DNA of 64,000 bases from Erythrocercus mccallii (GCA_013397435.1 VZRG01000032.1:1472931-1536930), one strand, 5' to 3'; counted from the first letter of the stretch, positions 1 to 13,801 are shown. The notes: generated from the sequence alone by a model not told the origin. Numbers and translations are program-made.

Positions 1-1554
1 ACAGAAGCACGAAGTTTCATCTGCCTCAATTATCAGGTCTTCTACCACATGCAGCAGCAAATATTTTAGAACAGAGCCATGCCCAACATGGACTAGCAAT
101 TTCCTAAACATGAAGTTGAATCCATTTTGATTACAAAGCAAATTATGAAGTTGTCCACTCTCCTGATCCCATTTTTGCTCTAAATCAACATCATAAGCTG
201 GCTTTCTACATGTTCAGTTTCTCACTTCTTACCATACCCTACTGCCTTTTCATTTCTCTGTCCCATATATTTCTGCTATGCCCTACACCTTCAGATATTA
301 TACAGGAGGGAGAAGGAAAAAAAAAAAAACCACATTAAAAAATAAAACCCACAAAAAACCCCACTACCAGGAAGCCATGTGATTTCTTTACTTTCTAAAC
401 CCACAGCTGAATAGAGTCCATAGGAAAAGATAGTACTCTTTGGAGAGATTTTTCTAGACCTTGCCTGTTTGAGAATAAGGATTTCACAGACATTTCCATT
501 AGTGCTGCCCTGAATAACTGTTACCCCTTGCAATTCACTGCACTATAGACCATTTTCAGCACTGAACAGAACTTTGCAGATTTATATGAAACTCCTCTGG
601 TGACATTTTGCAATAACAAAAATGTTATCTGTTTCCTGTTCTTGACAAGCATTACTCTAAAGATTTTCTTTTCCATTTTAACATTACTTTGTGTCTATAA
701 GAAGTCTTGCTGACAGAACCTGTCAAAACCTTTATAAAATCCAAGTGCATTGTAAAGCTCTAATAGTAAGGCATAACTTTTCTTTAAATTCACACTGACT
801 TCGTACTATTATTTGTAAATTGACACTCCTAATAGTACCATTCATTTCATAACTTCAAAAAATTACTCAGTACAGAATCCATGCTAACCAGTCTGTACTT
901 CCTACAATTCTCAAGCAAACCCAAGAATTGGTATCCTATTTCTGTGTTTAATTTCAAGGTTCATTTAAGTAATTGCTAAAATATTAACAGCAGTATTAAA
1001 TGGATTTGATATTAGAGTTCTTTTCAGGTCAACGAATGGTGAAAACCATTGTTCCAAGCAATTTGTTATTTATTATCCTAGGATGAACACTTCAATCTAA
1101 AACATTTCTTTCACACTTGTCTTCAACACATGATGTCAAAAATCTCTAAACTTCCTTGTAGTAAACATGGGTGAAAAGGACTTTTGGACCCAGCATTTTC
1201 TAGAAACTGCTTTATATTTTGATCATTCAATATTTCATTAAAATCCTTGATAGTGTTCCTTTCTCTATTTTGTAGGAAAACAAAAAGTTGTAATTTTTTG
1301 TTCTTGGGCTTACCTTATTCTGGATTTGCATAAGCTTTTCTCTTTCTGAAGCTCCCCACCACACTGACCTCCAAAGCAGCTATCTTCACTTTTTAGTCTG
1401 AGACAAGAATAACTTAATTCTAGTAAAATGGTTATATTTGTGATTCCTCCTCTGGCTACCATATTAATTATTCACCATTTTGACAATTTTGTTTTACCTT
1501 CAAGCTATACATTAACCCATCCTAACTGCATGTCAACAGATGATCTGTAAGCAT

Positions 1555-1640
1555 TGAAACAAACAAACAAAACCAAAAAAACAATCCCCCATCCAAAAAA
1601 AAAAAAACAAACCAAAAAAACAAAACCCCACCAAAATTCA
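1555..1640. repeat. A-rich low-complexity tract
   Basis: Runs of A broken by C (aaacaaacaaaac, aaaaaaaaaaaaacaaacc, aaaaaaacaaaaccccacc). It could be the degraded poly-A end of an old insertion or simple slippage. No adjacent element is recognised. Confidence 0.7.
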
Positions 1641-2867
1641 ACTCTGAGAGTTTAAGCACATTACAATCCAAAATGCAAGTAAGTCCATAAACATATAATG
1701 TCAATACAACAGATCCTATACATTTTTGGGAAAACAAAACCAACTGTCATCTATTCAGAAACAACAACTAAAACATTTATTTACAAGTACACTTCACAGC
1801 TAATGCGGGTCAAAAAGTAATTACTATTCAGCTCTCCCATTCCCAAGATGTGCCTCTCTCTCCACATACATCCACATGTATCTTACTTAACCTCAGCAGG
1901 AAGCCATAATGAATAAGAGATTCTCCCACCAGCACCTTCAGCAGTATTATTTGGTGCTGCCAGGGTATTGCTGGATTTGGAATAAGCCATCCCTTAAGAC
2001 TGAAGAATCTGTGTTCAAAAAGACAGACAAAAATCAGAGGAGAATTAAATATAAATCAAGTTAAGAGCCAGCTACATCGAGCAGTAAAAGATTTTTTAAA
2101 TTTATGACTATATTCAGAAAGTTGCAGATACTTGAAAAACAGTATTAATCAGTCATCTTACAGAAAAGGTGGCAAATGAAGACTTGAAAATGAAGCACAA
2201 GATGTGCTGTATACTTACAAGATGAGTGCTATTATTCTACATTCACTCCAACATCTCTGCCTTTCACTTCTAGCCACTGGCCTTTCTCCCTCTTCCTCTG
2301 AGACCAAGCAAAACTTTAGTAACAAGTATTTTCTCCTATAATGGCTCCTTTCCAAATATCAGTAGACACCATTTCCAACCCTTCAGTAATTTCTAGATTT
2401 TCTTTATATCTATTTTACACCTTTTTCTAATGTAAATCTCTAAATGACAAAAAAAATTCTGAGTTGATTTTCCTTCCCCTTTCCTACTCATTATTTATCC
2501 CTACTTCGAGCATTCGGAGCCAAGAGGACTTTTTACTATTGACTTTAAAAATGCTCCAGTTCTTGATCAATAATCTGTAGAGGAAGGCACAGCTAAGCAG
2601 TAATTCTTAGATTTCGCAGAACAAGAATACCTCCAAACTAACTTTGTATTACTTTAGCAAAAATATTTTCTAAGTACTCAAAAACAATGACTTGTTAATG
2701 CCTAGTCATTGATATGAAGTAATCTGGTTAAAGTTACATCACCTTGGAAAAATGTAAATTAATGTAAACACTTTTTATTTAGTTGCAAAAATCTTTAGAA
2801 ATATGACAGAAAAAGTGAGAGCTTTTTATCAGCTGACTGTGGGCAGGAATTTTGGTAGCCAAGGCAG

Positions 2868-3530
2868 CCTCTCTGAAAGGAGGTGAGGGGCTGCCCTGTG
2901 CTGGGCACTGCAGACCCACTGCAGGACACAGCTGAGCCTGTGAGCCAAGCTGGTGGCATGTCTCGGAACCTCTGGTGGCACTATAGTTAGGAATGGGCAA
3001 AGTGCTGCTCAGCAGTGTGAGGAGAAGTGTGCCGACACCAAGGTCAGAGGAGAGCAGAGACTCCCTGGCAGCCTGCGGAACAGACCATGCTAGAGCAGAG
3101 ACTCACGCTGCAGCCTGTGGAGGACCCACACTGGAGCAGGAAAAAGTGTGAGAAGGAAGGAGTGGCAGTGAGGAACTGTTAAAAATTGACCAAATGTTCC
3201 CTACCCCAACCCTCTGGGCCACTGAGAGCAGGGAAGAGGGAGAAGAACTGGAAAAGGAATGAAGTTGAGCCTGTGACTTCAAGAGGAGTGGGAGAAAGGT
3301 GTTCTAGGTTTTGTCTTGATTTCTCACAATCCAACTCTGTTTTACCTGGCAATAAATTATTTTTTTCCCAAGTCAAGTCTATTTTGTCTGTGCCACCAAT
3401 GGATTACTTGATCTCCATATCTTTACCTCAACCCATGAGCTTTTTCATCTTTTCTCAGCCAGTTGTGTTGAGAATAAGGAGCGAAAGAATGGCTGGGTAA
3501 GGATGTGGCAGCCAGCATCAGTACACCCAC
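2868..3530 (+). mobile_element. Degraded endogenous retrovirus LTR (avian ERVL-like)
   Basis: GC-rich against its surroundings. It has the layout of an avian LTR family I recognise: a 5' part with repeated ACRCTGGAGCAG-like units (near 3085-3140), a middle with GGAGTGGGAGAAAGGTGTT, a polyadenylation signal AATAAA at 3351-3356, and a 3' part with ctttacctcaacccatgagc ending near cagccagc...cacccac at about 3530. No gag, pol or env frame is nearby, so it is a solo LTR or a short 3' fragment. Borders are approximate because terminal repeats and target duplications were not resolved. The exact family name is uncertain. Confidence 0.75.
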
Positions 3531-4404
3531 TGAAGAATTATGAAGTACCAAAATAAATGGTTTGTATCTAGGAGAAGCTCTGGGGAAGAAGTTTTTGGTG
3601 AGATCCCCTTAAAACTACAGGTAATTACCCGCATCTACAATTGCTGCTGTTGGTCGTGAAGGCAAAAATACCAGATTTTAAGTAAAACTCTCCTAGCAAC
3701 AAAATAGTCTGCAGATCTACCTCCATATGAAATAAATATAAAAAATTTATTACTTATTGGTGTAACCTAACAAATTGGTTGAATTTCTTACACCAACTAA
3801 TGATAATTTCAACAAAAAGTTACTTCCTCAGTTATTTAGGTGCTTCTGAAAAAAAATTACTCACTTTTTTCTTTTTTTACTACCTTATTAAAAAGCAAAT
3901 CTTCCATGTATGTCTACATCCTAAAAATGTTATTGTCATCCCTTTTAAGTGGCAGAACATACTGGTTGACTTCACTTAAATGTTGAAGACCTTTCATGAT
4001 CACAAAGGTTCAAAGAGATTACAGATAAGAATTACAATTCTATAAAACACAGATAAATGAGCATATATAAAAAGGACACACAACCAAAAAAGATGTTGTT
4101 AGACCATAAATATCTTCATTTGAAGTTAGAGAACAATTACTCCCTACACAGTGCTCAAATAGTATCAGAAGCCTAAATGAACTAATGAACTCTCTATGAC
4201 TGGTTTCCTTTAACTAGAGGTGTTTGGAAGAATCACTTCTATTTCAGTTTTACTTGATCAGGAAGATACAAGACATCACTCATATCTGATGAATAAGATA
4301 TTTCTCTCAGAATACTTTTTTACAGTCAATTAAAACTGACATCACTCTGGAATTGTTTGAGACTAGAATTAAAGTCCATGAGTAAATATACACCACTTAA
4401 TATA

Positions 4405-4660
4405 GTACAGAACTGCAGAGCAGCTGAGGTTGGAAGGCACCTCTGGAGGTCACCTGGTGCAACCCTTGGCTCAAACAGGTCCACTAGAGCCAGCTGCAAA
4501 GGATCACAGCCAGACAGTTTTTGAAAATGTGTCTCCAAGGAGGGAGACTCCACAACCTCTCTGGGCTACCTGCGCCAGTGGTCTGGCACTCTCACAATAA
4601 GAGAGTGCTCCTTATGTTCAGAGACACTCACACTTGCAACCACTCTTGTATCCTGAGCCA
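4405..4660 (-). mobile_element. CR1 LINE fragment, 3' end
   Basis: Read on the minus strand this is the 3' portion of an avian CR1. On the plus strand one sees gctgaggttggaaggcacct, then ctctggaggtcacctggtgcaac, then ggagactccacaacctctct and ccttatgttcaga, all typical of reverse-complement CR1. The element's 3' end lies to the left, near the cagagcagctgagg stretch. It is 5'-truncated and many bases differ from the usual form, so it is an old copy. No target duplication is expected for CR1. Confidence 0.85.
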
Positions 4661-4765
4661 CAAAGCCACATTAGGAAAATGTTAAGAGAAATAAAATGGT
4701 TTTCAAAGATACTTCTTAAAATTGCACAGTTTTCTTACACTGTACTCTCTCTCCTTTCTTAAGCA

Positions 4766-4802
4766 GATCCAGCATGCTGGATCCAGTATCATGCTGATAC
4801 TG
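4766..4802. repeat. Two adjacent perfect hairpins
   Basis: gatccagca/tgctggatc form an 18-bp perfect palindrome at 4766-4783. Directly after it, cagtatca and tgatactg pair around a 3-nt loop (4784-4802, sharing the cc boundary). The pair lies between the CR1 fragment and the second LTR. Confidence 0.85.
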
Positions 4803-4859
4803 CTGTTTGAAGACACTGTTATGAGGTTGGGACTGGAACTGAAAGACTGATCTGGTTCT

Positions 4860-5245
4860 GACTAGAACAGGGTTAATTTTTGCAGTAGCCAGAAGGAAGC
4901 AGGATTAGGACCCAGAGGTTATTCTATACCACCTCATGTCATCTTGTGGGGACTGGGGAAGGGATCCCTTATGGGCGGCAGGGGCAGAGGTCAGGTATTT
5001 TCAGGGGGTGTCTGTGGGAGCTGAGCAATCACATGTGAATCATTCACCTTTTCCTGCAGACTCTGTCATTACTATTGTTGCTGTTTGCCTTCTTATCTCA
5101 CTGCTGTTTCCAGTAAATTGTTCTTATCTAAACCCATGATCTTTATCTTTGCCTCCAATTCTCCTCTGCAGCCCCATCACAGGGAGAGGGGGAGTGATCA
5201 GGCAGCATTGCATGGTTTGAGTGTTTCATTGAGAACCCTAAATTG
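4860..5245 (+). mobile_element. Degraded endogenous retrovirus solo LTR (passerine-type)
   Basis: It starts near acagggttaatttttgcagtagc, continues through ctataccacctcatgtcatc and gactggggaaggga, and ends with gtttccagtaaattgttctt, atctaaacccatgatcttta and gggagagggggagtgatcag followed by a gcattgcatggtttgag-like end. This order matches an LTR family I know from songbird genomes. A weak polyadenylation signal, AGTAAA, lies at 5112-5117. No internal retroviral sequence flanks it, so it is a solo LTR. Many substitutions suggest an old insertion. Ends are approximate. Confidence 0.75.
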
Positions 5246-8200
5246 GGAAACAGCATTCCAAACTCATAACACTGTTCTGTGATGTCCTCTCCTTAAATGA
5301 TACTAAGAGCCCTTCTTGGTAGTGAAGCTGCTGTGTCCTCACCACAGCATCTAATTGAGGCACAGTTCACGGCTATACCTGAACTTGTGTAACAGAAAGA
5401 AATACAGCTAGATGTCTTAAGGTTCATTTCAGCCCTAAGATACAAGTTTTCATGAAACAGGACTGAACACCAGAAAAAAATCATACTCTAAATTTCTGGT
5501 TCTTTGCAAAGACCAGCAGATCTTAAAAACTTTATGGACCTAATAATATAATTGGGATGGCATTAAATAAAGTGCATGATACTTTCAATTTATACATAAG
5601 CTGGAAGCTCATCAGCTGCAAGTGATGTAGAACCAGGTTTGCTGGTAGAAGGGTCACTATAAACTTCCACAGTTATTCAGAGATCAAAACCATGAAAGAT
5701 ACTGCCAAATGGATGAAATTAGGTCCTTCCAGAGACACAGAATCTCACTTCAGAAAATGAAACACCTTTTTAGGCCAGGTTTTGTTTTGCTTAATTACTG
5801 TTTTCCAATTATGTTCATACACCTACAGCCAGAATGTGAATAGAACAGAGTAACACATCACAGAAGAGGGACATGAGCACTTTGCTTACTTACGAGAAGT
5901 TTATTCTGGAACATTAGAAAATGCTTCAATGTGATTTTCGGCATGCTAAAAGAACCTGGAGGGCTCAGAGGGGAAAAGAAAATCTCAATCCATTTTGATA
6001 AGGACCTTGTTCCATAGCAAGTTCTCTCTAGCATTAACATAAAAATGTATTAACTAGCTGTTTGCAATGCATCAACTCATAAACTGTTTTCCCTTTAAAA
6101 GAAGGAGCTAAAGCCAAAGTAGTAAAGCATCTGTCTCTAGCTATACACATCTGAAAAAGAAATGCAGTGCTCTGCAACATCTGTTTTCATACTTCAGGTT
6201 CTACCAGGGTTTGGGTTTAGACTTAAAACAAAGCTTTCTTTAGCCTATAGCTGTTAACATGACCAAGTACATGCATGGATGTTTCAAATACCCATCTATA
6301 TTACCCATAAAGCAATCTGAGCATTCCTCCTATGAAATAGATAGTTTTTAATAACATGAAAAATAATTTGAATTCCAACATATTCTCATGGCTTTTGAAA
6401 TTAAATTGTTCCATCATATTTACACAATGCCCAGCCAGGTAATTCTGTCTTTTTCTTTTTGTCATTACAGCAAACCATGAGGGGGGGAAAGGTTACTTCT
6501 TGCCACATTCTCAAAATCAAATCTACTTTTGCATCACACATGCTAGAGGAAAAATGTCACAATTAAATGGTTCACAAGTATAACACTAAAATTACTATTT
6601 AAGTCAATGTAATTGAACAGAAATTAAAACGTAGTTTTTAATTGCATATTACAACTTAAATGGTAGCACTTAGCAGAAAGTGTTAACTCATTTATTTTTT
6701 AATTGTTAGCTGCTTCAAGGCAATTGTTTTAATGCAGAAAAGAAGTGAGAAGCTCTTCACTAAATTTGATTGTAGGACATTCAGGCATGTAGATCAAATA
6801 AAATATAGGTTGAAGAGGTAATTAGGTTTGGCCTGTGATACATTAATGCGGAGACAGAGTCCAAAAGAAAGGGAGTGAGTATTTTTCATTTCATTCTCTC
6901 TCAAACACCACTCTATTTGGATTCTTAAATGCAGTTTGAAAAATATTTTCATTAGATAGAAAACATGAAATTGAAAATCTTCTATAGTACATAGGTCAAT
7001 GAATTCTTCAGGAGAATTTTGTAAATTTCATAAACTTCAATAAGTGCATAGGGTAGTAAGTCTCAACAGATTGCATGTGGCAGCTTATTTCATAATTACT
7101 TGACACATTAAAAATCTTTAGCCACGCTAAATTCACTGGAGAAGACAAGCCCAAGGGCATGCAGATATATTAAAGCATATGATTAGGCCTTACTAATAAG
7201 GAGTGTTTTTCCTTGCAAGGTTATTATTTGACTCATGAAAGTGTCAAATATTTTACAGCATGAGGTTGTATACTCTTCTTTTATTGACTTCAGTACATGG
7301 CATGTTACGGGTATTCTGAAAACATTAACATATGGTATTTAAATATCATTCAATACACTAAACCATCCTGTGATGGTGTCACAATGAACAAGACACTATT
7401 ACACAGTTTATCCTGCTGACTGCTCTGCAGTGCTGTCCTCTTCTCCCTCCTCTATCCTTTGTCCAGCTTTTCTGTCAGGCTTCCTAGCACAATTTATCGT
7501 AAGGTAAAGATCTTACCTCAATAAAATCTGAATATTGTTTGGTTTTCTGTTTTTTTTTAATTAGTCTGTCGCTGGCAACATGTTTCTCCTACCTTCATTC
7601 ATCTTAAATAGCTTATCCAAAATCATGGGGCTTTTTGTGTCCCTTAACTTCCTTCAAATATAGTTTTAAGTGTTTCTCTCTGAAGTATTTCATCACCACA
7701 GATAATGTCTAAATAATGTTCTTCCTTTCACATCAAATGCAACTACATTCTTTTACTAGTAATGCTATCTTGCTCTAATGCCCTAAACCAGCCTGAATAT
7801 TCTGATCTCTTAACTCAAATGCAGGAGTGTGCAGTACTGTGGAATCCAGTACTATATAAGTATGACTCAGGTCTATCATTATGTTAAAACCCAAAGGAAA
7901 AATTCAGCACCCTTCTACAAAGGGACAAGATGTCCAAAGACAATAACATTCTGCTACAAAGAACACCAAAATGTAGAGATTTGCTTTCAACACACAAGTT
8001 CACTTTGGTAGAGAACAAAAAGAGAAGGGTATCTAGCTGACAACCTAACAGATGTTCTGACATGGCTCAAGGCAAGTGTGAATTCTGGCTATGAAGCAGA
8101 AAAAAAAGAAAAGGAAAGGAAAAAAAATCGATATGCCTGAAAGAATCAGAAACATTATATGCATTTAGGACCCTAAATGGGCTACCTGGAAAATGTCATG

Positions 8201-10830
8201 AACATGGCCCATACTAAACTTCAGTTCTGTTTTCCAACAGCCTAAGTTGCCAAGTAATAATGAAGGGAGTGTGTGTGGGGGGAAATCTGAGAAGTTTTCA
8301 CATATTCATAAAACACAGATCTGTGTTTTTTGGCAGAGCACTGCCAAAAACCTCCCAAAATTCAAAATTGTTAATTATCACGAAATAATATACATGTAAT
8401 TGAAAATATGGGAAACACTAGTAAGAATAGTTAAAACATATAAACAGTGAATCTGCCTGTCAAATTCCCAAATACAACCACAAAGTTTGGGCTAACTAGA
8501 AGTCAAAGGCAGCCTTTTTTTTCACACACACAGATTTTCCTTCCCATCATTTGTGGCTATTTGAAAATGTACCATTAATGTCAGTCTCATTCTTCCTGCA
8601 TTCACTTTCTCATTACCAGGCAAGTTTTCTGACCAAGGACAATAAAAAAAAAAGCCCAAGGCAGTGATATATTGCAGTTACTGGTATATATCCAGTCATT
8701 GAGACCAGTATCATTAAAAAAGCCTGAAACACACTCATATGCTAGAAGTTACAAACCTAGATCCTCTATTGATGTATTTTATTTCTAGACGTATTCCAAT
8801 CCAGATTTCCAATGTGAATTACAAATATCACAGAGTAAATACGAAACATTGAAGTATTATGTTTTCCATGTTCATGTTTGTATGTTTCTTAAAAAAAACC
8901 CAAAAATCAAACCCAGGCACACAGTTTACTTTATGATTTAAAAGAACTCCACTAGGAGAAATTTGGATGGTCAGAATGCTGATGTTCCCTAAAGAGGTCT
9001 GTGTAAAAAAATCTGATGCTATACAACACATCAGGTAGCACACTGTAAATGCATGCTTACTTTGTGAAAATCTGAGGGCTGCAAAAAGCGACGAGCTTTC
9101 CATAGTACTCAAGTGCAAGTGATGCAAGAACATCCACTGCTTCACAATTTGCATCTCAAGTCACTGTATTAAAAAATTCTGCATTTTGGAAATTATAGAA
9201 AGTGCCATCACTAATATGATAAACGAACCTCACTACAATGTACACTTCCTCATACTGTGTCAACTTGAAGAGTGGTCTCTTCTTTTGCAGGTTTGGGTAA
9301 GCAATATATTATCCAATATCACTTTATAGGAATAGTTATGGACAAAAGTCCTATTCCTTTAAATGGAATGCAATTGCATGCTCAAGTGTGCTGAACTGAG
9401 AGTTTGAAGACTAAAGGTGATCTTTTCAAGACTGAATCCTGCCAGAAAAACCCATACAGAAAATGCCAAATTAACTGGATTGAGATTCACTGAAAAGTCT
9501 AAAGTGACAAAATGCTTCCTTAGCAAGGCAGGATTACACATTTATCTTTACTACGACAACAAAAGCTAAACATCTCTCCCATTGTTCAGTTTATTTTTAG
9601 TAATTGGAGTTTACCACAGATTATAGTTTCTGGATAATTTCTATAAATAAATTTGACCAAACCTCACTACAGTCATGGGCCCAGGAAGAAAATGAAAGGA
9701 AAGTAGCAGCACTTTGCACTGTGAAAGAAGGTAAGGTGCTGAATCTAACCAGATTTTAATTGGTTTGTCTGGAAAATATGATATAGAAACATCACTGTGG
9801 ATTTACACTTATAAATTAAAACTGGATTTATTTGAAGCTAACTTCCTTCTCCAACTTAAAGACAGCTAAAATCATGTAAAGAAAAGTAAGTAACTATTTT
9901 GCAACAGATTGCACTTTTCAAATTCATGTTAAAAAGCCAAAAAGAGCAGCAGTGAATTGCACTACAGAAGTCAGTGCTATAAACTGCAAATTCTTTCTGA
10001 TCCCTAAGTGGTGGATCCTGTGAAAATCCTATTTCAGGGATATTTAACATCCTTGCCTCTCATTTGTTGCCAAAATTGTGAGGATACAGGGATTGTTGAA
10101 TTACTCTCTCCCTTCTCTTGGATGGGCAGGCAAGTGGGGCAAGGCCAGAGTGATTAACCAGCTTTCACATCTTCTTCCAGCTCCTACTCCTGATATGTGC
10201 ATCGACTCCCTTCTGCTTCTTTACTCTTGCTTTTGTAGTTGAGATAGGAGTGACTTTGTTTCAGGAAGTGAGTGAGGCAACTCTACCTATGAAAACTAGG
10301 ATTTCCACCACCCCCTGACTCCAACTGGGTTAAATCAGAGCAGTCCCATCAGATGTTTTTCTACATCACTCCCAGGCTGAGAGGAAAACAAAACCAGTGC
10401 AACAAAAACTATTAATTACAAAAACACTGCACAATGTCTTGCAAATTTATGTAAAATGGGTATGACCTTCAGGACAGAAGACACACTGTCAATGACAAAA
10501 GTCCGATCTTCAAGGATTGACTGAGAAAGATCAATTTCCAGTTTCTCCTCACAGGAATGAAGTTCCTCTTCTGGCAACTACCATGTCAATTTCAGAAATG
10601 TAACAGGACTCAGAACCTGAGGTAGATTACCAACTCCTACCAGAGCTATAAAAGTGAATGTAAAAGGGTATACAGCCCTAATCTGGACCCAGGCAGGTGC
10701 CTAAATTTGAGATTATAGTACTGCCCAGTGCAGAAACAGAATTGCATTTTAAAAACATTGTGGGTTTGTCCCCACAGATTAATACTTTGCACAATTAACC
10801 AGAGCACTTTGGTAGTTTTCAACTGACAGA

Positions 10831-10884
10831 CTGAGCACTACATAGTGAAGTACAAAAAACTGAGCACTACATAGTGAAAGTACA
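10831..10884. repeat. Short tandem duplication, about 28-bp unit
   Basis: actgagcactacatagtgaa occurs at about 10831 and again at about 10859, each followed by a 'gtaca' sequence with one inserted A in the second copy. It is a simple two-copy tandem duplication. Confidence 0.85.
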
Positions 10885-12539
10885 TGTGTGAAATTAGTCA
10901 GATTGAATTATCACAGCAAATCACATAAATCTCTTCTTCTGGAACACAGATTCAGTTGGAAAACTACTGAAAGCTAAAATTTGACACCACAACCATAGCA
11001 TGGTGTTGAAATCAGTGTATTACTCTTCTTGTCTGTAGAAGACAAGAACCCATGCTACTATATTTAATTAGAAGGAACGTTTAAAAACTCAATCAAAATC
11101 AGGAAATATCAGGCAAATGTCAACTGTATTGCCTTAATTTAACATACGCATGGCTGATTTATGTTTTTAACTATTGCATAAGTGTTTATATAACATATTG
11201 TTACTATCTTTAGGAAATATCCTTAGGGAAACATATATTCTGGCTGCTTCTTTCCTTTGAAATCTAGACTGAATTTTGGTTGTGCTGTGAAACATACCAT
11301 TTCCAAACCCCCTTCTTCTGGCTGTCATATCAAATAATTTCTCTATATCATTTGGATAAATTTTAATATTATCTTTAAATGCTTATAACATTACTTTTTT
11401 GCTTGCAGTTCTAGCTGGCCTGAGCATAGTATATTTGAAAGTAGGATATTATTGAATTATCACCATAAAAACATATAAAAACACATCATTACTTTCTATA
11501 AGTACATGAATAAATAAATAAAGTTTCCTATGCTTTGTTAGCCTAACTAAAGGTCAAAGATAGAAAGGCAAAAAAGAAAATACATAAATTACACATACAT
11601 ACATAGCAGTTATTCAGTTCGTGTTTATTCAGTCTTTACATATTCATGACCATTTCAGGCAAAACTCTAACTCTTGGTTTAATGCTTACTACTTGTGGCA
11701 TTCGTCTCAGTCATAAAAACTATCTTCTCTGAATCCAATGCTAGGAGAAATTAATTACTTCATTATGTGTTAACAAATACAATTTGTTCTTTGATGTATG
11801 TTTGCCGTAACATTGAAATCACCAACTTGAGATGCTAGTTAAAGAATATATCATCAGCCTATCATTTTATTCTTCCTTAAGAAAACCCGAGGACTAAAAA
11901 GCCTTGTGTGTTTAATACTGCAGATTAAATTAGATTCCTGACCCTAATGATTTGATATTCACAGCTCAAAAGCAGACAAGCCGTATTCTGGATTTAAATA
12001 TGTGGGTCATCCTCTCTAAGGAAAACTCAATAATTAAAAATAATATTTTTTTAGAATCACATTTATTCTCTCCTTGAAGCTATTCAAGTCCAAAGTAAAG
12101 TACTTAGACACTTAAATACTCAAGATAGAAGCCTGAGAAGAAGGTTATTGTTTGCATTTAAGGAAAGATGACTCAAAGAGTACACAGAAATACATAAATT
12201 TACTGTTTCTAAACAAAATAAAAACTGCACCAACAGGATAAAAATATGCTAAATACACTAATTTCCTAGAAGTAGAGCGCTCTGGTTCGACAGTCACATA
12301 AACAAATTATCCAGAAAACCAACAAAAACTTGGCTGTCAGTTATAAGGCTTGAAAAATTGGAAAAATCTTCCTGGTTTTCTTCTGTTCATAAGGCTGGCT
12401 GAGTTGGTGGCTAGCAAAGATGAAAAGAATAAGGAATATAATCACTAATGTAATTACATAAACATTTTAGAATAACCAAACTACCAAGCTATGTTATTGG
12501 TATGTGCTGTTTTCTACATCACCAACATAATGTGTAACA

Positions 12540-13801
12540 AAAGGATGCCTTCTCCACACTCTCCCTGAGTGAAGGAAGATCACGGAGCAGATCCTCTTAA
12601 GAGCCATCACAGGCCATGTGCAGGACAACCAGGGAAATCAGGCCCAGCCAGCACAGGTCTGCGAAAGGCAGGTCCTGCTTCACTGACCTGACCTCCTTTT
12701 CTATGATAAGATGACCCACTCAGTGGATGAGTGAAAGGCTCTGGATGTGCCTACCTGGACTTCAGGAAAGCCTCTGACACCGTTTCCCACAGCATCTCTT
12801 GCAGAAACTGGCTGCTCACGGCTTGGCCGGGTGCTCTCTTGGATGGGTAGAAAACTGTTGGGATGGCCAGGCCCAGAGGGTGCTGGGGAATAGAATTACA
12901 TCCAGTGGTGTTCCCCAGGGCTCAGTGCTGGCACCAGTTCTGTTTCATATCTTTATCTGTGATCCACATGAGGGGATCCAGGGCACCCTCAGTCAGTTTG
13001 CAGACACACTGAGTTGGGTGGGAGTGTTGATCTGCTGGAGGGCAGGAAGGCTCTGCAGGGGGATCTGGACAGGCTGCATTGATGGGGAGGGGCCAGAGGT
13101 CTGAGGTTCAACAAGGCCAAGTGCCTGTGCCTGGTCCTGCCCTTGGGTCACAACAACCCCTGCAGTGCTACAGGCTGGGGCAGAGTGGCTGGAAAGATGC
13201 CTGAAGGAAAAGGTCCTGGGGGTGCTGGTGAACAGCAGCTGAACATGAGCCAGCTGTGCCCGGGTGGCCGAGAGGCCAATGGCATCCTGGCCTGGCTCAG
13301 CAACAGTGTGGCCAGCAGGAGCAGGGCAGTGACCAACCCCCTGTACTGGGCACTGGTGAGGCCACACCTTGAATCCTTAGCTCAGTTTTGGGGCCCCTCA
13401 CTACAAGGACATTGAGGTGCTGGAGTGAGTGCAGAGAAGGGCAATGAAGCTGGGGAAGGGTCTGGAGCACAAGCCTGGTAAGGAGCAGCTGAGGGAGCTG
13501 GCGATGTTTAGCCTGGAGAAAAGGAGGCTTAGGGTAGATCAGATAACAAGCACTAGGACAACAGAAAATGGCCTCAAATTGCAAAGGAGTTTTAGATTGG
13601 ATACTAGGAAAAAATTCTTCACTAAAAGAGTGGCACTACGCACTACGCAGGGAAGCAGTGGTATCTGCTTGATAACTGTTCTTGAAAGTTTTCGAAAGAC
13701 TCACAGATGTGGCACTTAGACATGGCTTAGTGTTGAACATGGTGGTGCTCAGTTGGACTCGATCTTGAAAGGTCTTTTCAAACCTAAATGATTCTATCAT
13801 T
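12540..13801 (+). mobile_element. CR1 LINE, 5'-truncated, ORF2 reverse-transcriptase end plus 3' UTR
   Basis: A 1.26-kb GC-richer block with the order of an avian CR1: agatcacggagcagatcctc, a YLDFRKA-like stretch at 12748-12775, the reverse-transcriptase block SGVPQGSVLAPVLFHIFI (in frame within 12799-13104), the later ORF2 part (PLYWALVRPHLESLAQFWG near 13335-13400), and a 3' end ttgaaaggtc...gattctatcattc at 13766-13801. It is inactive. The catalytic FADD box reads FAD then Thr at 12997-13008, apparently through loss of a codon, and stop codons and frame changes interrupt the rest. Only about the last quarter to third of a full element is present, as is usual for CR1. Confidence 0.95.

Noticed and set aside
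12799..13719. Several overlapping open frames on both strands
   Set aside because: They lie inside the CR1 element; plus-strand ones are pieces of a broken ORF2, minus-strand ones are shadows.
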